Source: Candidatus Gastranaerophilales bacterium (GTDB lineage Bacteria > Cyanobacteriota > Vampirovibrionia > Gastranaerophilales > Gastranaerophilaceae). From it: a stretch of 64,000 nucleotides of DNA. The notes under the pieces are model-generated. The model made no database searches. It saw nothing but the letters and a program-made list of their open reading frames with translations, and was not told the DNA's origin. The stretch lies in contig CALVDX010000003.1 in the NCBI GenBank assembly GCA_944326425.1, positions 1 to 64,000 of the forward strand, read 5' to 3'. Below, piece by piece: positions 41,523-51,188 of the stretch (position 1 is its first letter; every line of letters begins with the position of its first letter). Both the position numbers and the translations under genes were made by a program.

Positions 41523-42326
41523 ATGGTGCAAAGTGTAGGTTACAATTATTATAATCCGTACTATAATAATCAGGCGGAGAACACATACGAAAGGCTTGAT
41601 GAAGTCATAGAGAATCCTTTACTCTCTATCGGCGGGTTATTTCTTGCATCACAAGGCATAAACCTGCTGTCAAATCAAGCCTCAAAAGCACTCATGCGCG
41701 GAAAAGAGTATACAACACCATCAAATGTTCTTGAAGTAACAAAATCCATGCTAAATAAAAACAAATTAGACGTTGACGTATTTTTTGTAAACCCTGAAAA
41801 TATTAACAGAGTCAGTCAAAAAAGCGGAATAAGAATCGACGATTTAAGAGAAGTTGCAGCCGGTAAAAATGCATTTTATGCAGACAGCGCAAAAGTAGCT
41901 GTTGCTCCGACCGGTAAACCCTCATTAATACAGCACGAACTCGGACACGCAATAAATGCAAAGAACCCCGTATTAAAAATGCTGCAAAAATCAAGAAATT
42001 ATGTAGCGGCTGTACCAACCGCTCTTATTGCACTCAACTATCTAATAAAAAAGAATTCTAATACAAACAAAGAAACTTTTATTGAAAAAAATGCCGGTAC
42101 TTTAGGATTTTTAGCATACTCGCCAACTATCATTGAGGAGGGACTTGCCTCCATAAGAGGAATAAAAGCCGCACAAAAAACGCTTGCAGGTAAAGGTGTT
42201 AAATTCGGCGCATTAAAGAAAAATTATTTCCTTGCCTGGTTAACATACCTTTGTGCAGGGATAGGGCTCGGCATTGCCTCAAAACTATCCGTAAAAACCG
42301 GCATTCCAACATCAATGGGAATGTAA
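41523..42326 (+). CDS. Hypothetical membrane protein with HELGH zinc-protease motif
   Basis: 267 residues. A Tyr/Asn-rich N-terminus is followed by a hydrophobic stretch (about 33-50), a soluble part and HELGHAIN (His138, Glu139, His142), the zincin HExxH motif, followed ~65 residues later by EEGLAS, a possible third-ligand Glu helix. Two more hydrophobic segments flank this (about 160-175 and 232-255). The layout suggests a membrane-embedded gluzincin-type protease of no recognised family. It lies divergent to the PurD-like gene with only ~110 bp between start codons. Confidence 0.7.
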   Translation: MVQSVGYNYYNPYYNNQAENTYERLDEVIENPLLSIGGLFLASQGINLLSNQASKALMRGKEYTTPSNVLEVTKSMLNKNKLDVDVFFVNPENINRVSQKSGIRIDDLREVAAGKNAFYADSAKVAVAPTGKPSLIQHELGHAINAKNPVLKMLQKSRNYVAAVPTALIALNYLIKKNSNTNKETFIEKNAGTLGFLAYSPTIIEEGLASIRGIKAAQKTLAGKGVKFGALKKNYFLAWLTYLCAGIGLGIASKLSVKTGIPTSMGM

Positions 42327-42330
42327 CAGA

Positions 42331-42648
42331 TTATTGCATACTATTATTCTGCATATCGGAAGGTAAACAGACTCCAAACTGACAATTAGAGTTATATTGT
42401 TTTTGATTTTGCAACTGGTTATGGTCCTTAAAAGTTCTCTCTACATTACTCCTGTCCGCAGGTGCAAGGCGGATAAAAGGCTGACCTGCAAAATCTGCAG
42501 CTTTATCATAATTTTGGTATATTGGTTTATATGGTTCTCTTATCAAAGCCGCATCACTTGCTGTACATACCAGTCCGTCAACAGAACAAGAAGCATAAGC
42601 CGCGCCGGCACCAATAATAAGGATTGCAATTATATATATCTTTTTCAT
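42331..42648 (-). CDS. Small exported Cys-containing protein
   Basis: 105 residues. Signal peptide (residues 1-19, ending AYA), then four Cys (Cys21, Cys28 and two in NCQFGVC near 88-94) that could form two disulphides. Tyr/Asn/Gln-rich middle. Very strong ribosome site (AAAGGAGGT) shows the gene is real. Function unknown. It stops 4 bp from the convergent HELGH protein gene. Confidence 0.72.
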   Translation of the reverse strand: MKKIYIIAILIIGAGAAYASCSVDGLVCTASDAALIREPYKPIYQNYDKAADFAGQPFIRLAPADRSNVERTFKDHNQLQNQKQYNSNCQFGVCLPSDMQNNSMQ

Positions 42649-42720
42649 TATTAACCTCCTTTAGTTTATATCTAAAGATTACGTTAATAAATAAAAAATA
42701 CATTGGAAAAAAAGCTTAGC

Positions 42721-44370
42721 CTAATTTATTAATGTTTTTGCAAACTCAATTGATACATCTGAGAGGACACCGCCGGCCAGTTCTGCAACAGCATTAATCT
42801 TTTCTTCGGCAGAAAGAACTTTGACAGATATTTTAGTTGAATTATCCTGAGATTTTGAAACATAAAAATGACGGTCAGAACGCGATGCAATTATTGCCTG
42901 ATGGGTAATCATTAATATTTGACGGTATTTCGCAAGCTCTTTAACTTCATCAGCAACACTCTGAGCAGCTTTACCGGATATTCCGGTATCTATTTCATCA
43001 AAAATAACAGTATCAATATTATCACTTTGTGCAAAAATAACTTTAAGAGCAAGCATAACCCTTGATATTTCACCACCAGACGCAACTTTTACAAGCGGTT
43101 TGGGCTGTTCTGAAATATTTGTTGATATTAGAAATTCAACATCATCTGCACCTGAAGGGTTTAATTCTGCCGGTTTAACATCAATTAAAAATCTTGCTTT
43201 AGGGAGTTCAAGCGCTGCCAGTTTTTCCGAAATCATGCAAGAGAGAACTTCGGCATAAGTTTTACGCTGCTCTGTAATAACAGCAGCTAACGTTTTAAGT
43301 TTTTCTACTGTTATTTGTAAATCTTTTTCCAACTGTAACTCATCGGCTTCATTAGTTTCAACAGATGACAATTCCTTTTGAGCTTCAAATAAAGTATCCA
43401 TTACACTGGAAAGAGAGCCGCCGTATTTCCTTTTTAACTTATCAAGCAAAAACAGTCTTTCCTGCAGCAGGTTTAATCTTTCTGTATCGTTATCCAGAGA
43501 CTGTGAATAGTCTCTTAAAACAGATGCAATATTTTTAACACTTTCCATGACATTAATAAGTTCAGTTTCTGTTTCAGTCAAAGACGGTTCCAGTGCTACT
43601 ATTGAAGAAAGATTTTTCCTCACCTTGCTTAAGCCTTCAAGTATTGACTCATCATCATTACTAATTGCCCAGGAAATTGCTCCGGATAACTCTTTAAGTT
43701 TTTCAGCATTTTCAAGAATATTAATTTCGTTGGTTAAATCCTCATCCTCTGTTTCAGATTTAATATCCGCATCCTCAATTTCTTTAATTTGAAACTTCAA
43801 AAAATCAATTTGCGCTTCTGTTAGAGTATTAGAATTCTTTACATTTTCAAGACGGCTTTTAAGATTTAAATAATTCTGCCAGACAAGATGATATTCGTCC
43901 AAATGTGCTTGAAGTGTAGCCCTTGCATAATTATCCAACAGTGTAATATGGCATTTGGGCTTCATAAAAGTATACATTTCATGCTGGGAATGAATATCGA
44001 CAAATATTTCTCTTAACGCACGAACAGCATCCTGATTTACCATACTGCCGTTAATTTTAGTCCTTGAACCTGACATTGTTATTTCTTTTGTTATAACAAG
44101 CTCATCGCCAAGATTATCTATACCGTAATCCTCATAGAAATTTGCTAATTTACCTTCAGTATTAACGATTGTTAATTCAATCAGCGACTTAGCTTCTCCT
44201 GATTTAATTAACTCTTTAGAAGCCTTAGCACCGAGAGCTATATCAATCGCATTAATCATAATACTTTTACCGGCTCCGGTTTCACCTGTTATTATATTTA
44301 GTCCCTTATCAAACTCCAGAAGAAGTTCATCTATTAATATGAAATTTTTTATAAATAACTTTGACAGCAT
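42721..44370 (-). CDS. recN: DNA repair protein RecN
   Basis: 549 residues, typical of RecN. Walker A GETGAGKSIMINAIDIALG (about 30-48), a coiled-coil arm (155-360), the SMC-like signature VASGGEISRVMLALK and Walker B TVIFDEIDTGISG are in order. It is an SMC-type ATPase in double-strand-break repair. No strong ribosome site; TAATTT six bases before ATG is a weak -10. Monocistronic by spacing. Confidence 0.96.
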   Translation of the reverse strand: MLSKLFIKNFILIDELLLEFDKGLNIITGETGAGKSIMINAIDIALGAKASKELIKSGEAKSLIELTIVNTEGKLANFYEDYGIDNLGDELVITKEITMSGSRTKINGSMVNQDAVRALREIFVDIHSQHEMYTFMKPKCHITLLDNYARATLQAHLDEYHLVWQNYLNLKSRLENVKNSNTLTEAQIDFLKFQIKEIEDADIKSETEDEDLTNEINILENAEKLKELSGAISWAISNDDESILEGLSKVRKNLSSIVALEPSLTETETELINVMESVKNIASVLRDYSQSLDNDTERLNLLQERLFLLDKLKRKYGGSLSSVMDTLFEAQKELSSVETNEADELQLEKDLQITVEKLKTLAAVITEQRKTYAEVLSCMISEKLAALELPKARFLIDVKPAELNPSGADDVEFLISTNISEQPKPLVKVASGGEISRVMLALKVIFAQSDNIDTVIFDEIDTGISGKAAQSVADEVKELAKYRQILMITHQAIIASRSDRHFYVSKSQDNSTKISVKVLSAEEKINAVAELAGGVLSDVSIEFAKTLIN

Positions 44371-44496
44371 ACTTATAAATTAGCCTAAATAGATAATCAA
44401 ATCAATATTTACAAATGTTAACAATTGAATCAAAAAAAAGGCAATTATTTAGCATTTATATACTTTATATATATAAGCAGGAGAATTTGTAATACT

Positions 44497-45381
44497 ATGA
44501 GTTATGATAATGTAACGAATTATACACTCAACAGGTATCCGGCACAATGCAATCCTACTTGCACATGCCAGCAGAGAAACACGGGCTATACAACTATGCC
44601 CGGACTCTTTAATTTTGGTATGAGCGGAGGATTTGCCCCTGCAAATTTCTCATTTTTCAATTTTACAAATTCCTTTTTCCCGCAAATGTTTAATCCTTTC
44701 CAATTCCAAATACAATTATTTAATAACTTAAATTTCAACCTGTCACAGATGTTTCCTATGCCTAAAATTGACTTAAGCCAATTAACAGAATCAGTAATGG
44801 CATCAACAATACCAGCGCTGCCATCGATATCTTTCGGTAGTTTAACAACAATAGCAAGGGTCAAATCAAATAACAAAACTAAAACGACAACAACTTCTGC
44901 ATACAGTAACAGAAAATCAACTTTATTACAAACTGTTGAAAAAAATGATAATAGTTTCGCGGATCAGCTTAAAGCTAAAGGAGTCACCTATAATGCAGAA
45001 CTCGGTCACAATCTTGCAAAATATACAATTAACCACTCAACAGGAGGAACAGGAAGGTGCGCCCATTTCGTTAATAATGCATTAGAAGAATACAATATAA
45101 ATGCCAAAAGAGATGATCATGCTTATACGAGGGCTAATGTTCTTGCTAATGATAAAAACTTTACAGAAATCACCGTAAAAAATGCAGAAGAACTAAAAAG
45201 CCTTCCGGGCGGTTCGGTAGTAGTTTATCCGCAGGGTGTATGCAACTATAGCAATGAACACGGGCATGTCTTTATTGCAACAGGAAATGGCGGCGCCGTA
45301 TCAGACCACATTCAAAACAATATTAAATATGGAGACGGTGTAAGGGTATTTATTCCAACGCAGCAAACAGCTACAGCGTAG
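44497..45381 (+). CDS. Protein with C-terminal CHAP/NlpC-like domain
   Basis: 294 residues from ATG 44497, chosen because AGGAGA lies 12 bases upstream; an in-frame TTG at 44425 is less likely. Residues 1-135 are Asn/Phe/Gln-rich, low-complexity and lack a signal peptide; a Cys cluster (CNPTCTC) is near residue 20. Residues ~160-285 resemble a papain-fold CHAP amidase: GGTGRCAHFVNNAL with a candidate catalytic Cys, and NEHGHVFIATGNGG with a candidate catalytic His. Such domains cut peptidoglycan peptides or act as bacterial effectors. The domain call is from motif spacing and is tentative. It overlaps the convergent gene by 11 bp. Confidence 0.62.
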   Translation: MSYDNVTNYTLNRYPAQCNPTCTCQQRNTGYTTMPGLFNFGMSGGFAPANFSFFNFTNSFFPQMFNPFQFQIQLFNNLNFNLSQMFPMPKIDLSQLTESVMASTIPALPSISFGSLTTIARVKSNNKTKTTTTSAYSNRKSTLLQTVEKNDNSFADQLKAKGVTYNAELGHNLAKYTINHSTGGTGRCAHFVNNALEEYNINAKRDDHAYTRANVLANDKNFTEITVKNAEELKSLPGGSVVVYPQGVCNYSNEHGHVFIATGNGGAVSDHIQNNIKYGDGVRVFIPTQQTATA

Positions 45382-46738
45382 CCAGATATTCATTAATTGC
45401 CTTAGCCGCTTTTTTACCTGCTCCCATAGCGTTTATAGCATTTGACTCGCCAACAGGTGCAACATCACCGCCTGCATATATATGTTGTATCGAAGTTTCG
45501 CGGGTATCAGGATTAACAACGAAATACCCCTTTCTGTCAACTTCAAAATCAAGCCCCTCCGATTTTGCCGATTTTTGAATAATCGGGTTTGGTCCGGTAC
45601 CTAATGCTACAATAACCGTATCGACATCCAAATCTATAAATTCACCCGTACCAACCGGTGAACGTCTGCCCGACTCATCCGGCTCGCCCAGTTCACAGAT
45701 TTCAAACTTCATAGATTTAACATAGCTGTTTTCTCCAAGTATCTCGTGCGGTGCAAGCAGGAACTTAAAAATAACCCCTTCTTCTTTAGCATGACGAATT
45801 TCTTCAAGTCTTGCAGGAAGTTCTTTTTCAGTTCTCCTATAAACTATATAAACTGTCTTGTACCCTACTCTTACAGCAGTCCTTGCCGCATCCATTGCAA
45901 CATTTCCGCCGCCGATTACAGCCGCTTTTTCTCCGACTTTTAACGGAGTAGCCGTTTTAGGATCGTTTGCATGCATTAAATTCACTCTGGTTAAAAATTC
46001 ATTTGCCGAAGAAACACCATTTAGATTTTCTCCCGGAATACCCAGCATTTTGGGCAGTCCTGCGCCTGAACAAATAAACACTGCATCAAAGCCATCATCT
46101 TTTAACTGTTCAAGAGTAACTGATTTACCGACAATAACATTCTTTTCAAATTTTACCCCCATAGATTTAAGGGTATCTATCTCTCTGTCAAGAACAGTTC
46201 TGGGAAGTCTAAACGGAGGAATTCCATAACGAAGAACACCGCCGAATTCATGAAGCGCCTCAAACACAGTAACGTCATGCCCCGCCTTTCTAATATCGGC
46301 AGCGGCTGTTATTCCCGCACATCCGGAACCAACAATAGCAACCCGCTTACCTGTAGGAATAATTTGAGGTGTAACAGCAGAAGTATTATCACCGACATAA
46401 CGTTCTAATGCCCCTATAGCTATCGGCTCGCTTTTAATACCCAATATACATTTCCCTTCGCATTGACGTTCCTGCGGACAAACTCTTCCGCACACAGAAG
46501 GCAGCATTGAAGTTTGTCTTATAACATCACCTGCCAGTTTTAAATTATCTTCTTTAACAGCCTTTATAAAATCAGGAATATTGATATTTACAGGGCACCC
46601 TTTTACGCACTGCGGATTTTTACAGTGTAAACATCTTTCAGCCTCCAGCCTGGCCTGTTCGGGTGTAAAATTTTCCTCTACCGGCTCAAAATTAGTTCTT
46701 CTGATATTAGGGTCTTGTTCTTTTGGTCTTTGTCTCAT
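45371..46738 (-). CDS. NADPH-dependent glutamate synthase small-chain-like oxidoreductase (GltD/GltA/NfnB type)
   Basis: 455 residues. N-terminal Cys motifs for [4Fe-4S] clusters (CLHCKNPQCVKGCPVNI, about 36-52; CGRVCPQERQCEGKC, about 88-102), an FAD fold (VAIVGSGCAGITAAADI) and an NADPH fold (AAVIGGGNVAMDAARTA) match the GltD family. Length and lack of a large subunit gene nearby fit the homotetrameric GltA type or the NfnB/SudA type. It transfers electrons between NADPH and an acceptor; whether it makes glutamate is open. 24 bp after the radical SAM gene. Confidence 0.88.
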   Translation of the reverse strand: MRQRPKEQDPNIRRTNFEPVEENFTPEQARLEAERCLHCKNPQCVKGCPVNINIPDFIKAVKEDNLKLAGDVIRQTSMLPSVCGRVCPQERQCEGKCILGIKSEPIAIGALERYVGDNTSAVTPQIIPTGKRVAIVGSGCAGITAAADIRKAGHDVTVFEALHEFGGVLRYGIPPFRLPRTVLDREIDTLKSMGVKFEKNVIVGKSVTLEQLKDDGFDAVFICSGAGLPKMLGIPGENLNGVSSANEFLTRVNLMHANDPKTATPLKVGEKAAVIGGGNVAMDAARTAVRVGYKTVYIVYRRTEKELPARLEEIRHAKEEGVIFKFLLAPHEILGENSYVKSMKFEICELGEPDESGRRSPVGTGEFIDLDVDTVIVALGTGPNPIIQKSAKSEGLDFEVDRKGYFVVNPDTRETSIQHIYAGGDVAPVGESNAINAMGAGKKAAKAINEYLATL

Positions 46739-46762
46739 ACATTACTCTCCTCAGGTTATATT

Positions 46763-48313
46763 TTACTCCAAACCCGAAATATTCATCAACCGGTTATGTT
46801 CTTTTTTTAAGAATTCTTTACCAGGTTTTTTGATCGTAATATCATCCCACGGTAATCTTTCTTCAAATAAAAATGGTCTTGTTACAAAATAATCAGTATC
46901 AATGCCTAACTCTCTTGCAGCCGCTTTATACGCTCCAAGCTTTCCGCCAAGCTGATATACTCTATACAGGTAGGATGAAATAGTTTCATCACCTCTGGAA
47001 ATAAGAGTCTGGTAATAATCCCATTTAAAACTTGTAAATTTAGACTTCACACCTATTTTGGCAAGTTCTTTAGTAAGATACTTTTCTTTTTTTTCAAGTG
47101 AGGATGTCGTTTCTCTGGCTGTCCATTGGAAAGGAGTATGCGGCTTTGGAATAAATGATGAAAAGGAAAACATAATATCCAGACTTTTATAATTTTTTTT
47201 AAACATCCGCCCCAGATCAATAAAAGCTTTTACATCTTCCTCCTGTTCACACGGGAGACCAATCATGCAATAAAATTTTATTCCTTTTAAACCGGCATCT
47301 GCAGCAAGTTCTACAGCATTAAATATTTGTTCTTCACTAATATTTTTATTTATTATACTTCTTAACCTTTCGGTCGCCGCTTCAATAGCAATTGTAAACG
47401 TTTTTTGTCCGGAAAGCTTTAGCAGATGTAAAACCTCCGGAGTAATAGCATCAACTCTTAAAGAAGAAAAATTAAGATTAATATCTTGTCCGTTCTCAAT
47501 TTTTGAAATAACATACCTGCATATTTTATCAAAAGCAGGATGCGCACTTATTTGAGCACCAAGCAGCGCTATATTTTTTGTATATCCAAGCCCTAAATCA
47601 ATCTTATTTATAATGTCCTCATATGGCAAAAACCGCACGGGAAGATTTAAATATGAAGCAAGGCAGAAGCCGCAGCGGTTATAACACCCTCTCTCAACCT
47701 CAATGATAAAAGTGTCTTTAAAATAGGCCCTGCTGCTTATAACAGGTGTAAAAACACAATCACTCACTTTATGCGTAACTTTATTTGCCTTATTTTTGAG
47801 AGCCGGAATATAAACCCCTTCTATTTGCAAAAGTTTTTTTAATAATTCTTCTTTTTTAAGCCCTTTATTAACAGTCAAAACATCCATAACACTGTTTAAA
47901 AGCTCTTCTCCGTCCCCAATCAAAAAGAAGTCAAAGAAACCGGCAAAGGGTGCAGGGTTTGAAGTAATAACTGGGCCTCCGGCAAACACAAGTACATTTT
48001 CTCTGTCCATAGCCCTAACAGGAATATTCAGTTTTTCCAGAATAGTAAAAATACTCATAATATCCATTTCAAAAGAAACAGAAAAAGAAATTGCATCTAT
48101 TGATGACGGCAATGTCATTTTATCAATAGTATCCTCCGTTGCAGAAAAAACATTAATATCATCTCTTTCCTGCATAAGCTTATTAAGCCATAAATAACCA
48201 AGTGACGATAATGCAAAACTCTCAGGCCCGGGGAAGCCCATTACTAAATTATAAGAAGCTCTGTCTGCCCTTGCCGGTTTGTACAATAATTTATCATCTG
48301 TACTACACATCAT
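46763..48313 (-). CDS. B12-binding-like radical SAM protein
   Basis: 516 residues. Residues ~20-185 resemble a B12-binding Rossmann-like domain with the GDGEELLNSV element common in this group; the radical SAM motif is CYNRCGFC (about 213-220: Cys-x3-Cys-x2-Cys), followed by NFSSLRVDAITPE and TIAIEAATERLRSIINK. Substrate unknown. It is in an operon with an AI-2E family transporter upstream (11 bp overlap) and the GltD-like gene downstream. Confidence 0.82.
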   Translation of the reverse strand: MMCSTDDKLLYKPARADRASYNLVMGFPGPESFALSSLGYLWLNKLMQERDDINVFSATEDTIDKMTLPSSIDAISFSVSFEMDIMSIFTILEKLNIPVRAMDRENVLVFAGGPVITSNPAPFAGFFDFFLIGDGEELLNSVMDVLTVNKGLKKEELLKKLLQIEGVYIPALKNKANKVTHKVSDCVFTPVISSRAYFKDTFIIEVERGCYNRCGFCLASYLNLPVRFLPYEDIINKIDLGLGYTKNIALLGAQISAHPAFDKICRYVISKIENGQDINLNFSSLRVDAITPEVLHLLKLSGQKTFTIAIEAATERLRSIINKNISEEQIFNAVELAADAGLKGIKFYCMIGLPCEQEEDVKAFIDLGRMFKKNYKSLDIMFSFSSFIPKPHTPFQWTARETTSSLEKKEKYLTKELAKIGVKSKFTSFKWDYYQTLISRGDETISSYLYRVYQLGGKLGAYKAAARELGIDTDYFVTRPFLFEERLPWDDITIKKPGKEFLKKEHNRLMNISGLE

Positions 48314-49337
48314 TATTATTAATATTCTTTATATACAATTCGTCGACCAAAACACAAACCGTTGCTGCTATGGCAGGAGCAAAAATCACTCCGATAACCC
48401 CAAGAAGTTTTGCCGTTACAAGCAATGAGAAAAATATTACAAGCGGATGCAAGTCCATGAATTTTGAAAATATATAGGGCCGCAGAAGATTATTTTCAGC
48501 CCATTGTGCCAAAATAAAGGCCAAAGTTATACCAATAAGTACAGGCATCCCCATCTGCCAGCATACAGCAATTGCAATTACGTAGGCAATCAGCGGACCT
48601 ATAACAGGAACAATATCAAGCACACCGGTTATAACACCCAAGATTAAAGCGTAATCAACACGCATTAATAACAATGCCATTGCAAAGATAAAGCCTACAG
48701 CAGCCATTGTAACAACCTGGGCAAATACATAACCGCCGATTTTTTTAGAAATCGTTTCAAGTATATCTCCTACATTTTTACCATCTTTTTTAGGAAATAA
48801 TTTTACTATAGACTCTTTTATGTATGCTTCGTCAAGCATAAAATAGTAAGTAATCAGACAAAACGCAAAGAAATTAACAAGCGCAGACGCAATTCCGATT
48901 GTTGCAGTTATAGAACGGTTCACAAAATCCGAAGCAAACTCGGAAGCATGCTGAAAGAGGGAGGACGCATCAATCAGAGAGGTTAAACTATAACCAAGAA
49001 TTTTCATATTAATAAGATAATTTTTTAACTTTATAAAATGCTCGGGAAGGTGTTGAAATAAAATTTTAATTTGCTCATAAGAAAGCATTACCGGAATAAA
49101 AAGAATACAGAGTACAATAACCAATCCCAATAGTACCAGTGCTACGGCAAGCGAACGCTTCATTTTTTTTGCGAGTTTATTAACAATAGGATTGAAAGAA
49201 CAGGCAATAACGTATGAAGCAAAAAACAGCATAATAACATTACTAACCTGCGCCAAAAACCACAATGCAACCAGAATTAATGAAAAAACTAGAATATTTT
49301 TTACTGAAATATACTCTCTTAGCACTGATAATGACAT
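48303..49337 (-). CDS. AI-2E family transporter (PerM/YdiK-like)
   Basis: 344 residues. Seven to eight membrane segments with the family layout: N-terminal pair, amphipathic stretch (about 90-145), and the C-terminal block GVITGVLDIVPVIGPLIAYV and LRPYIFSKFMDLHPLVIFF. Family members export diverse small molecules; AI-2 is one example only. Strong ribosome site (AAAGGAGCAGG). First gene of its operon. Confidence 0.9.
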   Translation of the reverse strand: MSLSVLREYISVKNILVFSLILVALWFLAQVSNVIMLFFASYVIACSFNPIVNKLAKKMKRSLAVALVLLGLVIVLCILFIPVMLSYEQIKILFQHLPEHFIKLKNYLINMKILGYSLTSLIDASSLFQHASEFASDFVNRSITATIGIASALVNFFAFCLITYYFMLDEAYIKESIVKLFPKKDGKNVGDILETISKKIGGYVFAQVVTMAAVGFIFAMALLLMRVDYALILGVITGVLDIVPVIGPLIAYVIAIAVCWQMGMPVLIGITLAFILAQWAENNLLRPYIFSKFMDLHPLVIFFSLLVTAKLLGVIGVIFAPAIAATVCVLVDELYIKNINNNDV

Positions 49338-49453
49338 ATCCTGCTCCTTTTATGAAGATTATACCAGAGAGAAGGAAGGAATACAATAAACTTATAAACT
49401 AGGTGATATAAATTATTAAAAATGTGGTATATAAACTAGGAAGGAAGTATATT

Positions 49454-50071
49454 ATGACAAATACAGATGAGTTGATGGTTATTGACGGGCACAGTATAGA
49501 TTTTGAAAAAAATGAATTTCCTAAATTAAATGATATCAGGGAAATTTATGATATTAATTTGTCAAAATCAATAGATAATTGCAAAAACAGTTTAGTAAAC
49601 CGGGATGAAGAATTTACAAACAAGAATATATGGAGTATCAATGTAAACATTTCCGATAGGGAAATTATACAAATTGAAGACAATATTTATGAAATAATCT
49701 CCGGTCCGTGCGGACTATCACTCAAACTATATGGCAGAAACGGAACAATATTTGAATTTAAAACAAACAAAGATTTTAAACTGGATGAAAAGAAATACGG
49801 CAAAAGCATAGATGTTGAGGATAATCCCAACTTATGCCATTATACAAACGGCGATACAAGCGTTATAAGCAACGATTTAACAAACAGGATAATTAAATAC
49901 TCATCTTCTGAAAATATTAATCATCATATTTATACAAAATACTATGAATTTATAGATGGTATGGATATAGCCGTGTATTTACTGCTGATTGATTATACTC
50001 CGTTCAGAATGACAACCTATTATGACGGAGGGAAACATTATGATACACTGAACTTTAATTATGAAAAATAA
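49454..50071 (+). CDS. Hypothetical protein
   Basis: 205 residues from ATG 49454, selected because GGAAGGAAG lies seven bases upstream. No family recognised. It is acidic and Asn/Asp/Tyr-rich, without signal peptide or membrane segment, and looks beta-rich (IWSINVNISDREIIQIED, LYGRNGTIFEF). Only two Cys. It is monocistronic between its promoter region and a strong terminator, so it is an expressed gene of unknown role. Confidence 0.68.
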   Translation: MTNTDELMVIDGHSIDFEKNEFPKLNDIREIYDINLSKSIDNCKNSLVNRDEEFTNKNIWSINVNISDREIIQIEDNIYEIISGPCGLSLKLYGRNGTIFEFKTNKDFKLDEKKYGKSIDVEDNPNLCHYTNGDTSVISNDLTNRIIKYSSSENINHHIYTKYYEFIDGMDIAVYLLLIDYTPFRMTTYYDGGKHYDTLNFNYEK

Positions 50072-50072
50072 T

Positions 50073-50109
50073 AAAAAAAGGGCTCTATTGAATAATAGAG
50101 CCCTTTTTT
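50073..50109. terminator. Bidirectional intrinsic terminator
   Basis: Perfect 10-bp stem GGGCTCTATT / AATAGAGCCC with a four-base loop, A7 to the left and T6 to the right. It serves the hypothetical gene on the plus strand and the Ser-rich gene on the minus strand. Confidence 0.93.
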
Positions 50110-50128
50110 ATAATCTGATATCAATTTA

Positions 50129-50491
50129 CTAACATGAATATGAGCACGAACTTCCGGTTGAAGCGCTTGAAGAGACCGCACCTGCAGAAGTTGATACCGC
50201 TGTTCCTGTTGAAATACTACCTGTACTAAATCCTCCTACAGAAGCAGAGGCGATAGAACCTGCCGTTTCAACAGGCGGAGTAGCATAAGCCGAATAGTCA
50301 ACTTCTGTTGTTGTAGAAAACTCACAAACATCAAAACCGCCCCAGGCAACAGAGCCTGCAGTTTCAACAGTCGAACTGTCGGCCCCAATAACCGGTGAAT
50401 AGTTTTCAACATTTGATACTGCGTTTGTATAATTATTTTCCGATGATGCTGTTTGAAGAATTGTTCCAAAACTTGATGTACCTAGTGCCAT
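50129..50491 (-). CDS. Small Ser/Thr/Ala/Gly-rich repeat protein
   Basis: 120 residues, no family. The composition is extreme: no Lys or Arg, mostly Ser, Thr, Ala, Gly and Val. An internal repeat VETAGSVAWGGF (about 42-53) and VETAGSIASASVGGF (about 74-88) is visible. The protein ends SSCSYSC. Ribosome site TAAGAGG and a strong shared terminator support expression. With no signal peptide it could be a structural low-complexity protein or, speculatively, a precursor peptide whose Ser/Thr/Cys residues are modified. Confidence 0.65.
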   Translation of the reverse strand: MALGTSSFGTILQTASSENNYTNAVSNVENYSPVIGADSSTVETAGSVAWGGFDVCEFSTTTEVDYSAYATPPVETAGSIASASVGGFSTGSISTGTAVSTSAGAVSSSASTGSSCSYSC

Positions 50492-50660
50492 TTTAAATAT
50501 CCTCTTAACATATCTTACATATATATAAAGTCAAATAAAAAACATAAATTTCAACAAGATAATCTTTTGTAACAAAACTTAATAATTAACCTTTCCCATA
50601 AAAAGTATTAACAATAAAAATTTAAGTACTAAAATATAAGAGAAAAAGAAAGGAGCTCTT

Positions 50661-51170
50661 ATGTTATCAGAAAAAATGAACAAAGCATTTAATGACCAGA
50701 TAAATGCTGAATTATACTCGGAATATTTATATTTATCAATGAAGGCATATTTTGCGGATAAAAATCTGCAGGGATTTGTAAACTGGATGGATGTACAGGT
50801 TCAAGAAGAACACGCTCATGCAATGGGAATGTTTGATTACGTAATAGAAAGAGGCGGACGAGTAGAGTTAGGACAAATTGATAAACCGCGCCACGACTGG
50901 GAATCGCCATTAGAAGTTTTTGAACATGTACTGGAACATGAAGTATATGTTACATCACGTATTAATGCGCTAATGGATACTGCAGAAGAAGTTAAAGACA
51001 GAGCCGCATTATCATTCCTTGATTGGTATTTAAAAGAACAGGTAGAAGAGGAATCAAATGTCGGCGGAGTACTTGCGACATTAAAACTAATAGGTAATGA
51101 TACACAAGCTTTGTTTATGCTTGATAAAGAATTAGCAGCAAGAACATTTGTTGCGCCGGTTATCGGATAA
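50661..51170 (+). CDS. ftnA: Ferritin
   Basis: 169 residues. The bacterial non-heme ferritin pattern is complete: NDQINAELYSEYLYLSM (about 10-26), WMDVQVQEEHAHAMGMFDY with the ligand Glu and His, and the later EQVEEESNVGGVL. It stores iron as a 24-mer in the cytoplasm. Strong ribosome site (AAAGGAG). A rubrerythrin and carbonic anhydrase elsewhere in the window fit an anaerobe handling iron and peroxide. Confidence 0.95.
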   Translation: MLSEKMNKAFNDQINAELYSEYLYLSMKAYFADKNLQGFVNWMDVQVQEEHAHAMGMFDYVIERGGRVELGQIDKPRHDWESPLEVFEHVLEHEVYVTSRINALMDTAEEVKDRAALSFLDWYLKEQVEEESNVGGVLATLKLIGNDTQALFMLDKELAARTFVAPVIG

Positions 51171-51188
51171 TTATATATATTTGATATA

